From NCBI GenBank assembly GCA_034509735.1, contig JACGWO010000012.1, forward strand, positions 1,860,001-1,924,000: a stretch of 64,000 nucleotides of DNA. Direction: 5' to 3'. The position numbers and the translations under genes are program-made. The notes beneath the pieces were generated by a model, which saw nothing but the letters and a program-made list of their open reading frames with translations, ran no database searches and was not told the DNA's origin. The DNA comes from Sesamum alatum. Lineage: Eukaryota; Streptophyta; Magnoliopsida; Lamiales; Pedaliaceae. Shown piece by piece: positions 34,867 to 47,337 of the stretch (position 1 is the stretch's first letter; each line of letters opens with the position of its first letter).

Positions 34867-34984
34867 GTCAGGGGTTTATTTGCTCCATTTTTCATAACAC
34901 AGGGAGGGAAATTGGTAATTTTTTTTTCACAGGGGCTTTTTTGAACATTTCGTATTTCACGGGGATGTAGGCTGGATTTTTCCC
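34867..34984 (-). repeat. MULE right terminal inverted repeat
   Basis: Inverted partner of 29277-29394; the outermost bases read GGG on the minus strand, as in the left end. Confidence 0.85.
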
Positions 34985-34994
34985 TGTATCTAAC
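34985..34994. repeat. MULE target duplication, right
   Basis: Exact copy of tgtatctaac at 29267-29276. Confidence 0.9.
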
Positions 34995-36300
34995 ATATTT
35001 TTCTAATGTTATCTTTTCGTTTGTCTGCCAGTAGTAATGGAGATATTCGCTCTTTGCAACTTCCTGGTGAACTTATAATTTTTATCCTTATTACAAGGTT
35101 TTTAGTCTCGCTGAATTGAGGTTATATACATGTTATTACTTATTTAAAGTAAAATTTGGAGTATGATGGATCCTACTATGTTTCTGGTTTTGTTTTAAAT
35201 ATCTCGTACAAGAAAAGCTATAAACATTTCATGTTTTCCCACTTAAATATCACCGAAATTTGATTGGAAGTAGATACTTGTTTGTACGCGATACTTCTGT
35301 CATAAAACATCTAACTTTCAATGTGTTGTTCAAATTTTTGTGTTGAACGAACTACAGACTTCAAAGTTTTTGGCCATTCTAATGTTTTTTCATGTTCCTG
35401 AATCCTGATATAGAGGGCTATCTAGTTGATGAGGCTTGTCCTCCAATTACAAGTCCATACTAATGGCCGTTGTGCTGGAATTGAATGATAATTGATGCAT
35501 TTTGTGGCAGTAATTGCAGTAAAGTTTATGAAACAGATAATTCAATAGGGGTATGAACGACTGAAGAGAAAAAGGAGGACTTTTTTGGAGATTTGCTGGC
35601 GCTGGGTTTGGACTGTCTTCTGGCCTTTTTGCTGCATTTTATTCCTTTTGCAATAAATTGGGCTGTTTTTATTATAAAGATTTGGGTTGAGTTCCTTCAA
35701 TTTTTGTACAACATGCATTTTTGGGCCACACATTCGAGCCCACAAATGATTCAGACATAGGAGCAGAGCTTGGACTGGACCAGTCGGGCTTCTCATCATT
35801 TACTGGGCCCAACCGCACAGGCCAGCCACAAATCAGACCTTAACTGCGCTGGAATGGGCTGCTGGACCACTGCCTGGGCCGCCCGCCTTTATACACTCTG
35901 CTGGGCCGGTTCCTCTTCTGCTGGGCCGTTTTTTATTTTGCTGGGCGGGCCATTCCTGCATTCTCGCTGGGCTTTTATGCTGAACTCGGCCAGCCACTGG
36001 GCCTCTTCCACTGCTGGCCCGCACGCACTGCTGGCCCCCTGCTGCTGGGCTGATAAAGACTGGGCCACCAAAAAACCAGCCCACTGGACCGCATCTGCTG
36101 AGCCGCCCTCACTGGACCACTTCCCTCGCAGCTGGGCCGCCCGACTGGGCTGAAAATTCTGCAGGCTCCCCCCTTTATTTTTAGGCCTTCATTTTGTGTT
36201 GGATGCCTTTGTACATGTTTTTAATTTTGCAAAGCCCAACTTTTGTTTTCATGGGCTTTTAGTGTAGGAATTAAAGTCAATTGTAAAAAAACAAATGATT
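34995..36300. other. Non-coding stretch with a TGGGCC/T-rich block
   Basis: 34995-35640 is AT-rich with nothing recognised. From 35770 to 36160 the sequence becomes GC-rich and the word TGGGCC or TGGGCT occurs 11 times on the plus strand within about 390 bp. TGGGCY is the plant 'site II' motif bound by TCP factors, but here it may just be a degenerate repeat. Open frames on both strands follow from composition. Confidence 0.55.
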
Positions 36301-36497
36301 ATGATTTTCAGCCTATTTAGAAGGGATGGGGATCCTGACAATTCCCCGATTTCAAAAAAAAAAAAAAAAGAAACAATACTCAACAGAAAGTAAACAACAA
36401 ACCAGCCTAAGGAATAAAAAACAGAGAAGAAAACACCTACTAGACTCAGCAATAAGTAACACAGAAAACTGAAATCAGCAATTCCTGAGGCTAGCCT

Positions 36498-39492
36498 TCA
36501 TGTTCTGGTAATCATTGAGAAACTGAAGAGCTTTATTACACACCTCCAGCAACCCAAATTCTTTACCCTCCATTGCTCGTTTGCACCGCTTATTTCAAAT
36601 GGCCCAACAGATACAAAAAAAAACTGATGTCGCACCTCTTTGCTCACCTGTCGCACCACTTGACAGACCCAAGAAACTGCATCAAAATTCCAGGAAGAGA
36701 TAATCTGCGATGGCACAGAGGATAAAGCCCATATTTGATGAGCAACAGGACATTCCAGGAATACATGACGGACAGATTCAAACCCGGAGCCATAGGAACA
36801 ACAGCAAGTATCAATGTTCCTAACACGTTGAGCTAACCTCTCCATCGTAGGGATTGCATTAGTACACAATCTCCACATAAAGACACGTACTCTAGGAGGA
36901 ATCATGTTATCCCACAGCGTAGACCACAAGAAACCACTCCCCCCCTCATCCAAGCCCGCTGAACCCGAAGAGGAAGCCAACTCCCTATCCCGCAACACCA
37001 CAGCGCACTTGTACGCGCTCTTCACCGTGAAAATCCCCCCCCCTACTAAACCGCCACCTCCACACTCCCCCTCCCCATTCCCCTCTTGTGCGTCCCACTC
37101 AAATCCCTTCCCCAACAACCCTCGCGCCGCCACCAAACTTCGCCATGTCCAGGAAGGTCGGGATCCCAAAGGTGCATCCCAAAAACTCCTCGTCGGGAAA
37201 TATTTAGCCTTGAGGACCCGACTAACAAGGGACTCCAGCCAAGAAAGGATACGCCACCCTTGCTTGGCTAGGAGAGCCAAGTCAAACTCCCTCAAACAAC
37301 AAAATCCCAAGTTAATAACTAGCCCCGACACCATAGCATACATCTCCAAAATCTGTCGAATCTCCCTTAACTCCTCTACCCTAGTCCGACAGAATACCAA
37401 TGTATCATCTGCAAACAACAAATGTGAAACTGAAGGAGCAGATGAAGCCACTGATACCCCCATAATTCTGCCCTCCCTCTCAGCTTCCTGAATCATACTG
37501 GATAGAACTTCAGCACAAAAAATAAATAGGAAAGGCGACAGAGGGTCCCCCTGTCGAATACCCCTTTCCGACCGAAAAAAGCCAAAGGGTTCATCATTCA
37601 ATGTTAGCGAGTATGAAATAGTAGAAACAAGTAACATAATCAATTCTACAAGCCGATGATGAAACCCCACCCTAACCAATACACCCTGGAGAAACGACCA
37701 TTCAACCCTATCATATGCTTTACTCATATCTAATTTTAGAGCCACACAAGCATTATGTAATTGGGATGAAGTCTTAAGATGATGATTTAGTTCAAAAGCC
37801 AAGAGCACATTATCAGAAGTAAGACGACCAGGAACAAAGGCGGACTGAGACTGAGATACTAACGCATCTATCAAAGGGCTAAGACGATTCGACACACATT
37901 TGGAAGCAATCTTAATGATGACATTACAAAGACTGATAGGACGAAGCTGCCCTACCATCTCTGGCACATCACACTTAGGAATTAAAACAATACGCGTGAA
38001 ATTGAATTTATGGAGCAAGACATGGTCGTTAAGAATACGAAGAACAGCAAAAGTCACATCAGGACTAACAACATGCCAATACTTCTGAAAGAAAAGCGGG
38101 GGCATACCATCAGGGCCGGGAGATTTGAAAGGAAACATACCGAATATGGCGCGTTTGACCTCTTCCGCGGTGAATGGTTGAGCAAGAGAGTGGTTCATTT
38201 CTGTAGTGACTCTCGGTTGTAGCGTATTCAGCACCTGCTCCAAGCGAGACGCCTCTAGGCGGGATGAGGTAAAAATAGATCGATAATACCGGAGGAGGAT
38301 ACCCAGAATATCCCCCACCTCTTCCCTCCAACCCCCCTCCCCCCACCTCATCTTTCAGCCTATGAATCCTATTATGACGCCGTCTTGACGAAGCATACGA
38401 ATGAAAAAATCGAGTATTACCGTCTCCCTCCCCTAACCAGTGAGTTTTACTACGCTGCTGCCAATTCAACATGTCTCGAACATGAATCTCTGAAATCTGT
38501 TTCCTGATCCTGTCCATCTCATTAAGCTCCTCCACCCCTAACCGACGACCCTGAAACTGATTATATCTCTCTTCTAACGACTGCAGACGACCCTTCGGCT
38601 GCACAAAGTGTTCCCTATTCCATTGCAATAATCTCAACCGAGTCTCCTGAATCTTCCGAAACAACCTACTCTTCAGATCCGCACCCGCATTAGCTTGCCA
38701 GGCCTCCTCAATCACTCTACCACAGTCCACCGATTGTGTCCACTTCGCTTTAAACCGAAACTGAACTTTCCGCTTTATTTGCTTCAACTCCCCTCCCGGA
38801 TCCCAATGAATCTTGAGCATAACATGATCCAAGAATGGAGTCGACACATGCTCTACTACAGTATTTGGAAAGCGTGCACACCATTGTGAATTACCGCAAG
38901 CTCTGTCCAATCGTGCCCAGACTGTATCGGGATATTGTCTCCTATTGCACCATGTATAACGACAACCGCTAAACCCAAAGTCACATAGGTCCGAACGAGT
39001 TAACGCTCGTCTGAAGTCTTCCACCAACCAGCGAGGCCTAGCCACCCTCGTCTTCTCTTGTTGATCTAAAATCTCGTTGAAATCCCCTGCGCAGATCCAC
39101 GGAGCATCCGACTGTGTACTCAGCTGCACAAGTTTCTCCCAAATCAGCCTCCTCCGGCCTGCTTTCGGCTCTCCATAAATACCTGTAAATATCCAATTCG
39201 TAATATGAGCATCCGAAATAACGTCAACATCAATGTGATTAGCGGAAAAGGACCTCAGTTGTACTGTAATGTCCTTCCTCCACAATAAAGCCAAGCCACC
39301 CGACAAACCCATTGACGGAACAGCCACCCCAAACATCCCCAATCTATCTCGAACACGGTCAATTCTGTGTTTAGCACATTTAGTCTCTGAAATAAAAACC
39401 AATAGAGGGTTTGACTCTCGAACCCAATCGCCGAGTTTCTGAATTGTCGAGGTCCCCCCCAGACCCCGACAATTCCACACAATGATACTCAT
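36498..39492 (-). pseudogene. LINE-2 ORF2 (endonuclease-RT-zf-RVT), one frameshift and one deletion
   Basis: The 39492-38350 part is the endonuclease: WNCRGLGG, SETK, AGDFNEILD and the RYTWCN...VWARLDRA block; the SDH motif reads LDH. From 38351 down the frame shifts by one base in a G-rich run (near 38325-38350) and continues with RT: LRPISLCN, QSAFVPGR, LDMSKAYDRVEW, GIRQGDPLSPFLF, and catalytic FADD in HLLFADDTLVF. After GLVINLGF an internal deletion joins the thumb to the LALLAKQGWRIL segment, then zf-RVT (FMWRLCTNAIPT, HVFLECPVAHQIW). The last 30 residues look out of frame. ORF2 nicks DNA and primes reverse transcription. Confidence 0.85.
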
Positions 39493-39921
39493 GCCAATCG
39501 ACGGGGCTGCTAAACAGCCTCCGCCAGAACATTAGAATCACCATCCGAATCCACCAAAGCTCTCTTGAAAGATCTATCACCCTCACCCAACCCCCTCTTC
39601 CGCTTCCCCCTATACACACTCGAGACCCCACGGAGACCCCGCCCCTACCCCTCCGACCCCCCTCCTCATCCCCCGACCCGCCTGAAAGACCACTAGAACC
39701 GCCACAAGCCCGTCCCCCACCCCCCGATCAACACTCTCCACACTAGCTCCCTGCCTCTGCTCATGACCCAACACCTGCTTCGTAGCAATAGAAGAATTAT
39801 GGATGGAAGTGAGATCAAGCTTACTAGAGGAATTGCCGACAAGGAAATGATCTTCACTATGGCCAGAGATACCTCGTAAATCCTGTGTGGAAGACCCAGA
39901 TGAAACATACGGTCATTGTGC
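39493..39921 (-). pseudogene. LINE-2 ORF1 C-terminal remnant
   Basis: Only a Gly/Ser-rich, frame-broken tail remains just before the ORF2 ATG at 39492. It is assigned by position, not by a domain. Confidence 0.45.
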
Positions 39922-41912
39922 TGAAAGCCTGAGATAGGCGTGTGGATCGTCCCGGGAGAAGCGCGAATGCGGAACCGCGGTATAATTAAAACTTACAAGA
40001 ATTTAAACATGCATCTATAATATAAAATAAACACGATCAAGGGGTGTCCCCTTGAAACTCCCGGGCATTTGGTGTATCTCATGAATAATAAAGGCATATG
40101 AAACAAACATAGAGGCCATAGGGTTTAAGTAAAGAGGGGCGAAAATTATAAATCGGAACCTACCGATTGTCGTTTTCGTCTTCAAACCGGTACTCGCGTT
40201 GTTCCCCGTTTTGCTCCAAGATCTCGAACGGGACACCCTCTAATTTGTACACGTAATTCCTCCACGTACCTTGCTCCTCGTGCTAGCGATAGAACAAGTG
40301 TATATTATATTTGGAGAGGACGGATCGATCAAACGTTATTGATTAACGAGATCAATCCTCCTTGATGTTCAATTATAGAACAAAAGAACAAGGAAAGATT
40401 TCTTGGAAGAGACGGAGAGAGAGTCGGCCGAGAGATAGAGAGGGAGAGAGGGCCGAGTGTGTGTAGTGTGTGTGATTCAAGATTTCATCATCTTTTCTAA
40501 TGAGGACACTTAGGAATATTTATAGAGGAAGAATCCTATTCCTCTTCTAATTCCTACACATTGAAGACTCCTTCTTGAATGGGATTTGACCTAGTCAAAT
40601 CCTAGTCAATTGCTAGCTTCTTCGTCAAACCAATCCTAGCCATCAATTCCTCTCTTTAATTTCAACCATTGATTAATTTAATGGAATATTTAAATCTCAT
40701 TTAAATAATCCTAAAGGCAATAAATAAATATATAAATATTTATTCCAAGCCCATTAAATTAATTTTTAATAAATCCAATTCATTAGATAAATTCCTTATA
40801 TCTAATAAAAGGAATTAATTTCTTCCCAAGAAAAGAAAGACCCGATTAAATCCAATTTAATCGCTCCATTTCTCCAAATATTTAATTTCCAAATTAAATA
40901 CGTTATGTGTACGGATTGTGTTTGACTCTTTAGGTTCACCTTCAGCTAGACTTTGTTGGATTTCTAGAACCCGCCCGTCACCATGGGTGGCCGTCTAGCA
41001 ACGGTCCATGGCACTAGAGACTAGGTGAATATACGAGGATGAACATTAGGCTCTACAGTACATTTATCCTTCCGTCTACGGTCTCACCACTTAGGGTCTA
41101 GGGCACGGATTATGCAGGTACCCATTTTGGACCTAAGTGTCGGTCTGTCCTTTTACCAAACGCCGCAAGGGAATCCTTCCCTTCTGTTCAGTTACTATGG
41201 CCACAGATTTTAGGGACAAGACACAGAGCATCGTGAGACACAACTGTCAACACCTTTTGACAGGAGACAGATCCTTTCTTGGAAACTACTGTCACGTTGT
41301 ATATCGTGGCTGCACTGGATATGGCTTATGACTACTCAAGTGCATCTTGGCAATCTCTCGTCATACCTAAGATACAGTCCCGATGTACAGGTAAACTCAG
41401 CGATTCCTCAAGTCAAAGGATTTGACCTGTACCGTTGGAACTGGGAACTCACGTCATACCTAGCCGACCCTACTCAAGGTCCTCCGTAAGACGGTTCCCC
41501 CGAGTCACCTCAGTCAGCCGCTCCCCAGCAGGCCGACCCACTAACACTGCTTAGATGATCCTCGTCACCCGTCGATGAAACACGACAGCAGATGCTTAGT
41601 GCAAGTCTCAAGGGGAATCTCGGTACCCATTTTTTGAGATTCCTTGACTTGGAGATTTCCAAAACTGATTCGGCGGAACTGATTTCATGGACCTACCTCC
41701 AAGCATAGTCCCAGTCCCAAAATGTGATTTCAGTCTGTGGGCTTTGTTTGTATAGCGAACAGTTATAAAGCAGATAAAGTGACCACAAACAAAATATGCG
41801 CTATATGAATTTCATTTTCTTATTCATTAATGTTTTATCAAAACTTCGAAATTGTTCAGACATAGGTTACAATTCGCCTACCAAGATTGGCTACATCGTC
41901 ACCTATTCTAAC
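39922..41912 (-). repeat. Copia-C 3' LTR
   Basis: It starts TGAAAGCCTGAGATAGGCG and shares the tgtggatcgtcc...cggaa start with the Copia-B LTRs. It ends at CTATTCTAAC, followed at once by the complement of a polypurine tract (tcccacttgacc), so it is the 3' LTR of a minus-strand element. It contains the conserved CCATGG hairpin near 40981-41013 and a TATA-like word near 40520. Confidence 0.8.
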
Positions 41913-42564
41913 TCCCACTTGACCTTTAAAGCCCATCGCCCATATGCCTAATCCCCATCTTCTCAAGATGTTGCGTATGAGCGCTCTGTGACATAGGCTT
42001 TGTCAGCGGATCTACTGTGTTGTCTGCTGAGTTGACTCAGTCCACCGAACGTTACCTCTTCTTACCATTTCTCTTAGAAGGTGGTAGCATCTAAGAATGT
42101 GTTTGGATCTATGATGAGATCTCGGTTCCTTCGATTGTGCAATGGATCTGTTGTTATCACAGAAGATGACAATGGGCTCGGTGATGCTAGGCACCACACC
42201 CAACTCTTGGATGTAGTTTCTCATCCAAACCGCTTCTTTAGCAGCTTCTGAAGCTGCTATGTATTCGGCCTCGGTGGTGGAATCAACAGTGTGGTTGCTT
42301 GCTTGGAACTTTTCCATGCTACCACTCCTCCATTGAGCCTGAATACATAACCTGATTGAGACTTGGCATCACCGTCATCCGCCTGGAAGCTAGCATCGGT
42401 AAAGCATTCCAGGATCAGTTCTCCATTGCCATAGACTAGGAACATTTCCTTAGTCCTCCTTAGGTATTTAAGGATGCCCTTAACCGCATTCCAATGTGCC
42501 TCTCCTGGACAGGACTGATATCTGCTCGTTACACTCTAAGCGTAAGCGATGTCAGGTCTTGTGC
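41913..42564 (-). pseudogene. Copia-C RT end and RNase H fragment
   Basis: The minus frame gives CTRPDIAYA (RT end), a RNase H segment with FTDASFQADDGDAKSQSGY, WKSSKQ, STTEAEYIAASEAAKEAVW and CDNNRSIAQSKEPRSHHRSKHI, in two frames. It is abruptly joined near 42564 to a plus-strand LTR, so the rest of the element is lost. Confidence 0.8.
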
Positions 42565-44382
42565 AGTGGACAAAGTCGTCGACTGACTGAACTGACTTAT
42601 GCGAATCGTCATATGGAAGCCTTGGAGGCTTGGTCGGTATGACTGGAATTCCCGGTTCCCATAGTACGGGATTAGTCCTCGGACTTGAGGAATCATGGAA
42701 ATCACGTGCATACGAAGACTGTATCTTGGATCAGACGAGAGGTGATCATTCTGTAACATGGTCATTATAAGCCTTGTCCAGTGCAGTTGGAGTAGGTAGC
42801 GAGGACGGTGGATTTCAAGATAGGATCTGTCCCCCGTCAGTATATAACGGCGATGTCTCCTATGCACTCTGAGATGGTTTAGACTCTGAAAGTTTATGGC
42901 CATAGCAATTGATTGAGTAGGAAAGGGTTCCCTACGTCGATCGATAGAGTAAATGCATCTCGAGTATTAAGCATAGACGTCTAGTCAAGGATGAGAACCG
43001 ACGCCCAATTCCATACCTTAGACTAAGGCCGGGAGACGGTCAACAGTAGGACCGTACTGGTACGGAATCGGTGTCTAAATTTTCACACCAACATTCACCT
43101 AGTCTCTAGTGCCATAGACCGTTGCTAGACGGCCACCCATGGTGACGGGCTCCTGTTGGATACGAGCCCAAGTCTAGCTGAGGGTGAACCTAAAGGGTCA
43201 CACATAAATCACCGAGGAGGTGAAGGAATTGACTTTGAGTCAATTTCAGAGGATTATAAGTAATTGTAACTTATGGGATTGTTCATTGGATGGACGGGCC
43301 GATATTGTATCGGGCCGTCGTTTTATTGGTAATGGGATTTATCAATTAAGTGGAGAATTGAAGTTTGGATCTTTTTATCGGATTAAAAGATCAATGGAAA
43401 TTATTTAATGGGACCATGAATTAAATAGGATTTAATTCTTGGGCTTATTGTAATTGGATTACAATAAAATCCGGTCCATTAGATCTTGGCCCAAGAGAGG
43501 TGTTAATTCCACTTTTGGAATTAGAAGAAGTTGGATTTCTTCTAAAAGGGGATGGCCGAAAATTACTTCATTTGGAAGTACTAAAATTGGCCATGGAGGC
43601 CTTTGATGACAAATTGACTTGTCTCTTTTGGAAAGAGATAAATCAATTCCAATCAAGCCTCTTTCATTTGTTATGATTAAATCATACCTTATGAAATGGT
43701 AGACTTGATTGATGATTAATGGGGATTGATTGAAATGTATCTAGACATCCTTGGATGAACCTAGACACATTCCAATAATCACATTAATAAAGTATATATA
43801 TGTGTATATACTATCATCAAAGACAAGATTTTTATTATTCATCTTTTTGTAGGAAAAAGAAGAATACTCTCTACACACTCTTTCAAGCCATTTACGGCTC
43901 CCCTCTCTCTACTCTCTAAATCCTCTTTGTTGCTTCCTTGATCTAGGATCAATTGAAGAACAAAGTAAGATCAGGAAGGAATACTAATTTGATAGTGTAA
44001 TCCCTTCTTCGGTTTCATCCTTTAGATCCATCTTTCTCTAGCAAGAAAAACGAGATCTCTCCCGGTGTGGTGTTGACAACTTTAGAGGGTCTCTATGTTG
44101 GGACCTCGTGTGGATGAACGTCTAGAGGAATCACGCGTGTAGTCGATTGAAATACAAAATCAAGAAAGGTATTCCGATTTACATGTATGCTCTCAATTTT
44201 TTCTTTATTCTATAGCCACGAACGCTTGTTTATTTTATATGTTTATATTCTACGTTTATACACCGATAGCCAGGGAGCATTAAAGGGAACACCCCTCGAA
44301 CGCAATTTAAATTCTTTTACTCCGCACGTTTATATCTCCACCGTGCTTCCGCCGCGTTCTCGGGCCGATCCGCTTTCCTTCA
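42565..44382 (+). repeat. Plus-strand Copia LTR, 5' truncated
   Basis: Reverse complement of the LTR type seen at 45114 and 62163: it carries the inverted hairpin block near 43110-43142 and ends gcttccgccgcgttctcg...TTCA at 44382. Its first 400 bp or so are missing at the junction with Copia-C. Confidence 0.75.
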
Positions 44383-45113
44383 TATTGTGGGATCATTCCT
44401 CTTGGCCCTCGGATAGAGAAAATCCTTACAGGTAGCTATCAACTACTTCACCAAATGGGCGAGGCAGAATCCCTCTCTCGCATCACCGATGGAGAAATCA
44501 TGAAATTTATATGAAAAGTATAATATGTTGTGTTAGCATCTCTCGAGAAATTATTTCAGATAATAACCAACTATTTCAAGGCCATGAAATACAAGACTGG
44601 TGCAAAGATCTCCAATTAAGCAAAGATTCACTTCTGTGACTCACCCCCAAGCTAATGGGTAGGTGGAAGTCACCAACTGAATATTGGTTCAAGGTATATA
44701 AAAAAAAAAAGGCTAGAACGAGTAGGAGGGAACTAGGTTGAAGAGCTCTCTAGTGTCGTATGGGCCCATCGCACAACCCCAAAAACATCTATGGGGGAAA
44801 ACTATTTCATGTTGGTTACCGAAACGATGCTAGCATCCCCGTTGAAGTGGGGATGCCCTCTCTCCAAATAGAACTTTATTCAGAGAAGGATAACATTTGA
44901 CTCCTCAGGAGAAAGCCCTGCCCCCAACTAGGCCTCTTATAAACCTTACGTTTGAGTAAACAATTTTCTACAAATTAGTCATGTTCTCTTTGCAGGGATC
45001 TTTTCAAGGCTAACCACTCTAAACATCGGCTCCTAAGGTTAATATAGTCAAGTAAAAAAAAATGAAAGAAAATTGTCATGGATTCATACATTTATGTAGT
45101 ACTAGGAAGTATC
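44383..45113 (+). pseudogene. Ty3/Gypsy integrase remnant
   Basis: With frame changes the plus strand reads a Gypsy integrase core: an A-I-N-Y-F-T-K-W-A block at about 44434, L-S-R-I-T-D-G-E-I-M-K-F-I, a DN pair near 44565, H-P-Q-A-N-G-like near 44640, and the V-W-A-H-R-T-T-P-K-T-S segment near 44760. It is the only Gypsy piece seen in the window, squeezed between two Copia LTRs. Confidence 0.7.
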
Positions 45114-47337
45114 TGAAGGACAAGCGGATCCGCCCGGGAGCGCGAGCGGAAGCAAGGAAGGCGAGAAAAGTGCGTAAATTTAAATCAAATTCAAAATACG
45201 CGAATCCCAAGGGGTGTACCTTTGGGTGCTCAACCGGGCGTTCGATGTAGGATGTGTAAATATTAAAACATATATTTAAACACATAAGGCATAGATATAC
45301 AAATGAAATCAATCAAAGCGTAATAAACCGTTACCTTTGATTGTTTAGCGTATGCTCCCGGCTACTAGCGTTGTTCCTTCTCCGGAATGCTCACGAAATC
45401 CAAACGTATGGATTCTCCAAAGGTGATCCACACCACACCGGAAGAAACACACGTTCTTCTTGCTAGAAAAGAACGGGTTTAGGAAGGAATCGGTTTAAGA
45501 GAAGAACACTATGAATTAGTGTTCTCTTAAACTTACTTTGTTCTTCTTCTTGATTCAAAATCAAGTGAAGAACACAAGTGTAAGAGAGGGAGGGAGCACG
45601 AAAATTGAGAGAGAGGAGAGGATTTTTGTCTTCTCTTTTTCCTAGAAAAAGATGAATAATGAATCACTTATGCTAGGTGTTGTATATTCTAATATATATA
45701 CATAATTAATGTGATTATTGGAATGTGTCTAGGTTCATCCAAGGATGTCTAGATTCATTCAATCAATCACCATCAATTCTTCAATCAAGCCTACCAAAAT
45801 TTATGGTATGATCAAATCATACCAAAAGGGAAGAGCTTGATTGGAGTTGATTTGTCTCTTTCCAAAAGAGACAAGTCAACATACCACCTAGCATGAAACA
45901 TGGCTGATTTTGCTTCCTCCAAGGGAGCATGTCGGCCATATTTAATTAAGGGAAGAAATCCAACTTCTTCCTATTCCAAATTAGGAATTATTTCTCCCTC
46001 TCGGGTATAAATTTAACGGACCGGGTTTTATCGTAATCCAATTACGACGAACCCAATATTAAATCCAATTTAATGTCCACTTAAATTATTCCCGTTGGTC
46101 TTTTAATCCAATTAAAAGATCCAACGTCTCAACATCTCAACTTTCCATATTTAATCGAAAATCCAATTTACCGATTAAATGAAAGCCCGATACAATATCG
46201 GCCCGTCCATCCAATGGACTTTCCCTTAAGTAATTCCAATTACTTATTTTATCCTTCGAGATTGACTCCAAGTCGATCTCTCAACCTCCTCGGTGATTTG
46301 TGTGTGACCCTTTAGGTTCACCCTCAGCTAGACTTGGTCCCGTGTCCCACAAGGGCCCGTTACCATGGGTGGCCGTCTAGCAACGGTCCATGGCACTAGA
46401 GACTAGGTGAATTGGCGTGAACATTTAGGCGCCGATTCCGTACGGGTACGATCCTTCCGTCTACCGTCTCCCGGCCTTAGTCTAGGGTATGGAATTAGGC
46501 GTCGGTTCCCATCCTTGACTAGGCATCAATGCTTAATACTCGAGACCACGTATGCTTCATTGCGTCGACACAGGAAATCATTCCCTGTTCGACCAACCAC
46601 TGTGGCCACAGCTTCAAACAGCATGTACGTGTCTCCGAGTGCATAGGAGATACCTCTGTCATATACTGACAGGGGACGGATCTCTTCTTGGAATCCACCG
46701 TCCTCGCTACACATTCTGACTGCACTGGACAAGGCTTATAATGATCATCTTACAGAATGATCACCTCTCGCCAGATCCAAGATATAGCCGTCCTGTGCAC
46801 GTGACTGCCATGATTCCTCAAGTCTGAGGATTACTCCCGTACTATCGGAACCGGGGAATCCAATCATACCGACCAAGCCTCCAAGGCTTCCATATGATGA
46901 TCCCCGCGAGTCAGTCCAGTCGGCTCGACCCCAGTCGACCAACCATCAAGATCGTGTAGGCGTCCCACGCTGTCGCCGATGAAACACGGTACTCATCCAA
47001 TGAACACGACTCTTGATGCAAGTCTCAATAGGACTCTCGATGCCTGTATCGAGGTCCTCGACTTGGAACGTTTCAGACCCAACTCTTAATCAGTTGGTTT
47101 CATGACCATCATCCAATGCGTGGCCCAACTGCACGAGTTGTTATCCATGGTCTGTGGGCTTTGTTGCAATATTAGTTAAAACACCGGCTTAACAAATGTA
47201 AGATGAGCGCAACAAAGAAGGTACCATTGGTGACGAACACTCATCTTATTCATCACATAATAATATTACATTCACATCAAGTTGTCGGATAGGTTACAAA
47301 TTGCCAAACCTATTGGCTTTCTGGTCACCTATTCCAA
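45114..47337 (-). repeat. Copia LTR (minus), running into the assembly gap
   Basis: It starts TGAAGGACAAGCGGATCC and reaches ...GGTCACCTATTCCAA just before the N run, one or two bases short of the expected LTR end. The conserved hairpin block is near 46363-46395. Close relative of the LTR at 62163. Confidence 0.8.

Larger units (their letters stand above)
29277..34984 (+). mobile_element. Two-gene Mutator-like element (MULE) with long TIRs
   Basis: It is 5,708 bp long, flanked by an exact 9-10 bp duplication and by terminal inverted repeats of about 118 bp. A MURA-type transposase reads inward from the left TIR on +. A GRF zinc-finger/membrane-anchor gene reads inward from the right TIR on -. 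The genes converge on a region of repeated TTCCAGCA words. This is the same plan as maize MuDR (mudrA and mudrB convergent), but the second gene here is of a different kind as far as I can tell. The perfect duplication and nearly clean genes suggest a fairly recent insertion. Confidence 0.9.
36300..39921 (-). mobile_element. LINE-2: plant L1-type LINE, truncated by a Copia LTR
   Basis: On the minus strand an ORF1 tail (39921 to about 39495) is followed by ORF2 with endonuclease and RT. The 5' part is cut where an LTR begins at 39922. The 3' end is not clear: no terminal A-run on the minus strand and no duplication could be found, so the left limit is approximate. Confidence 0.75.

Noticed and set aside
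35770..36153. A 127-codon plus-strand frame and overlapping minus frames
   Set aside because: They are explained by the GC-rich TGGGCY repeats; the product is low-complexity and unlike any protein I know.
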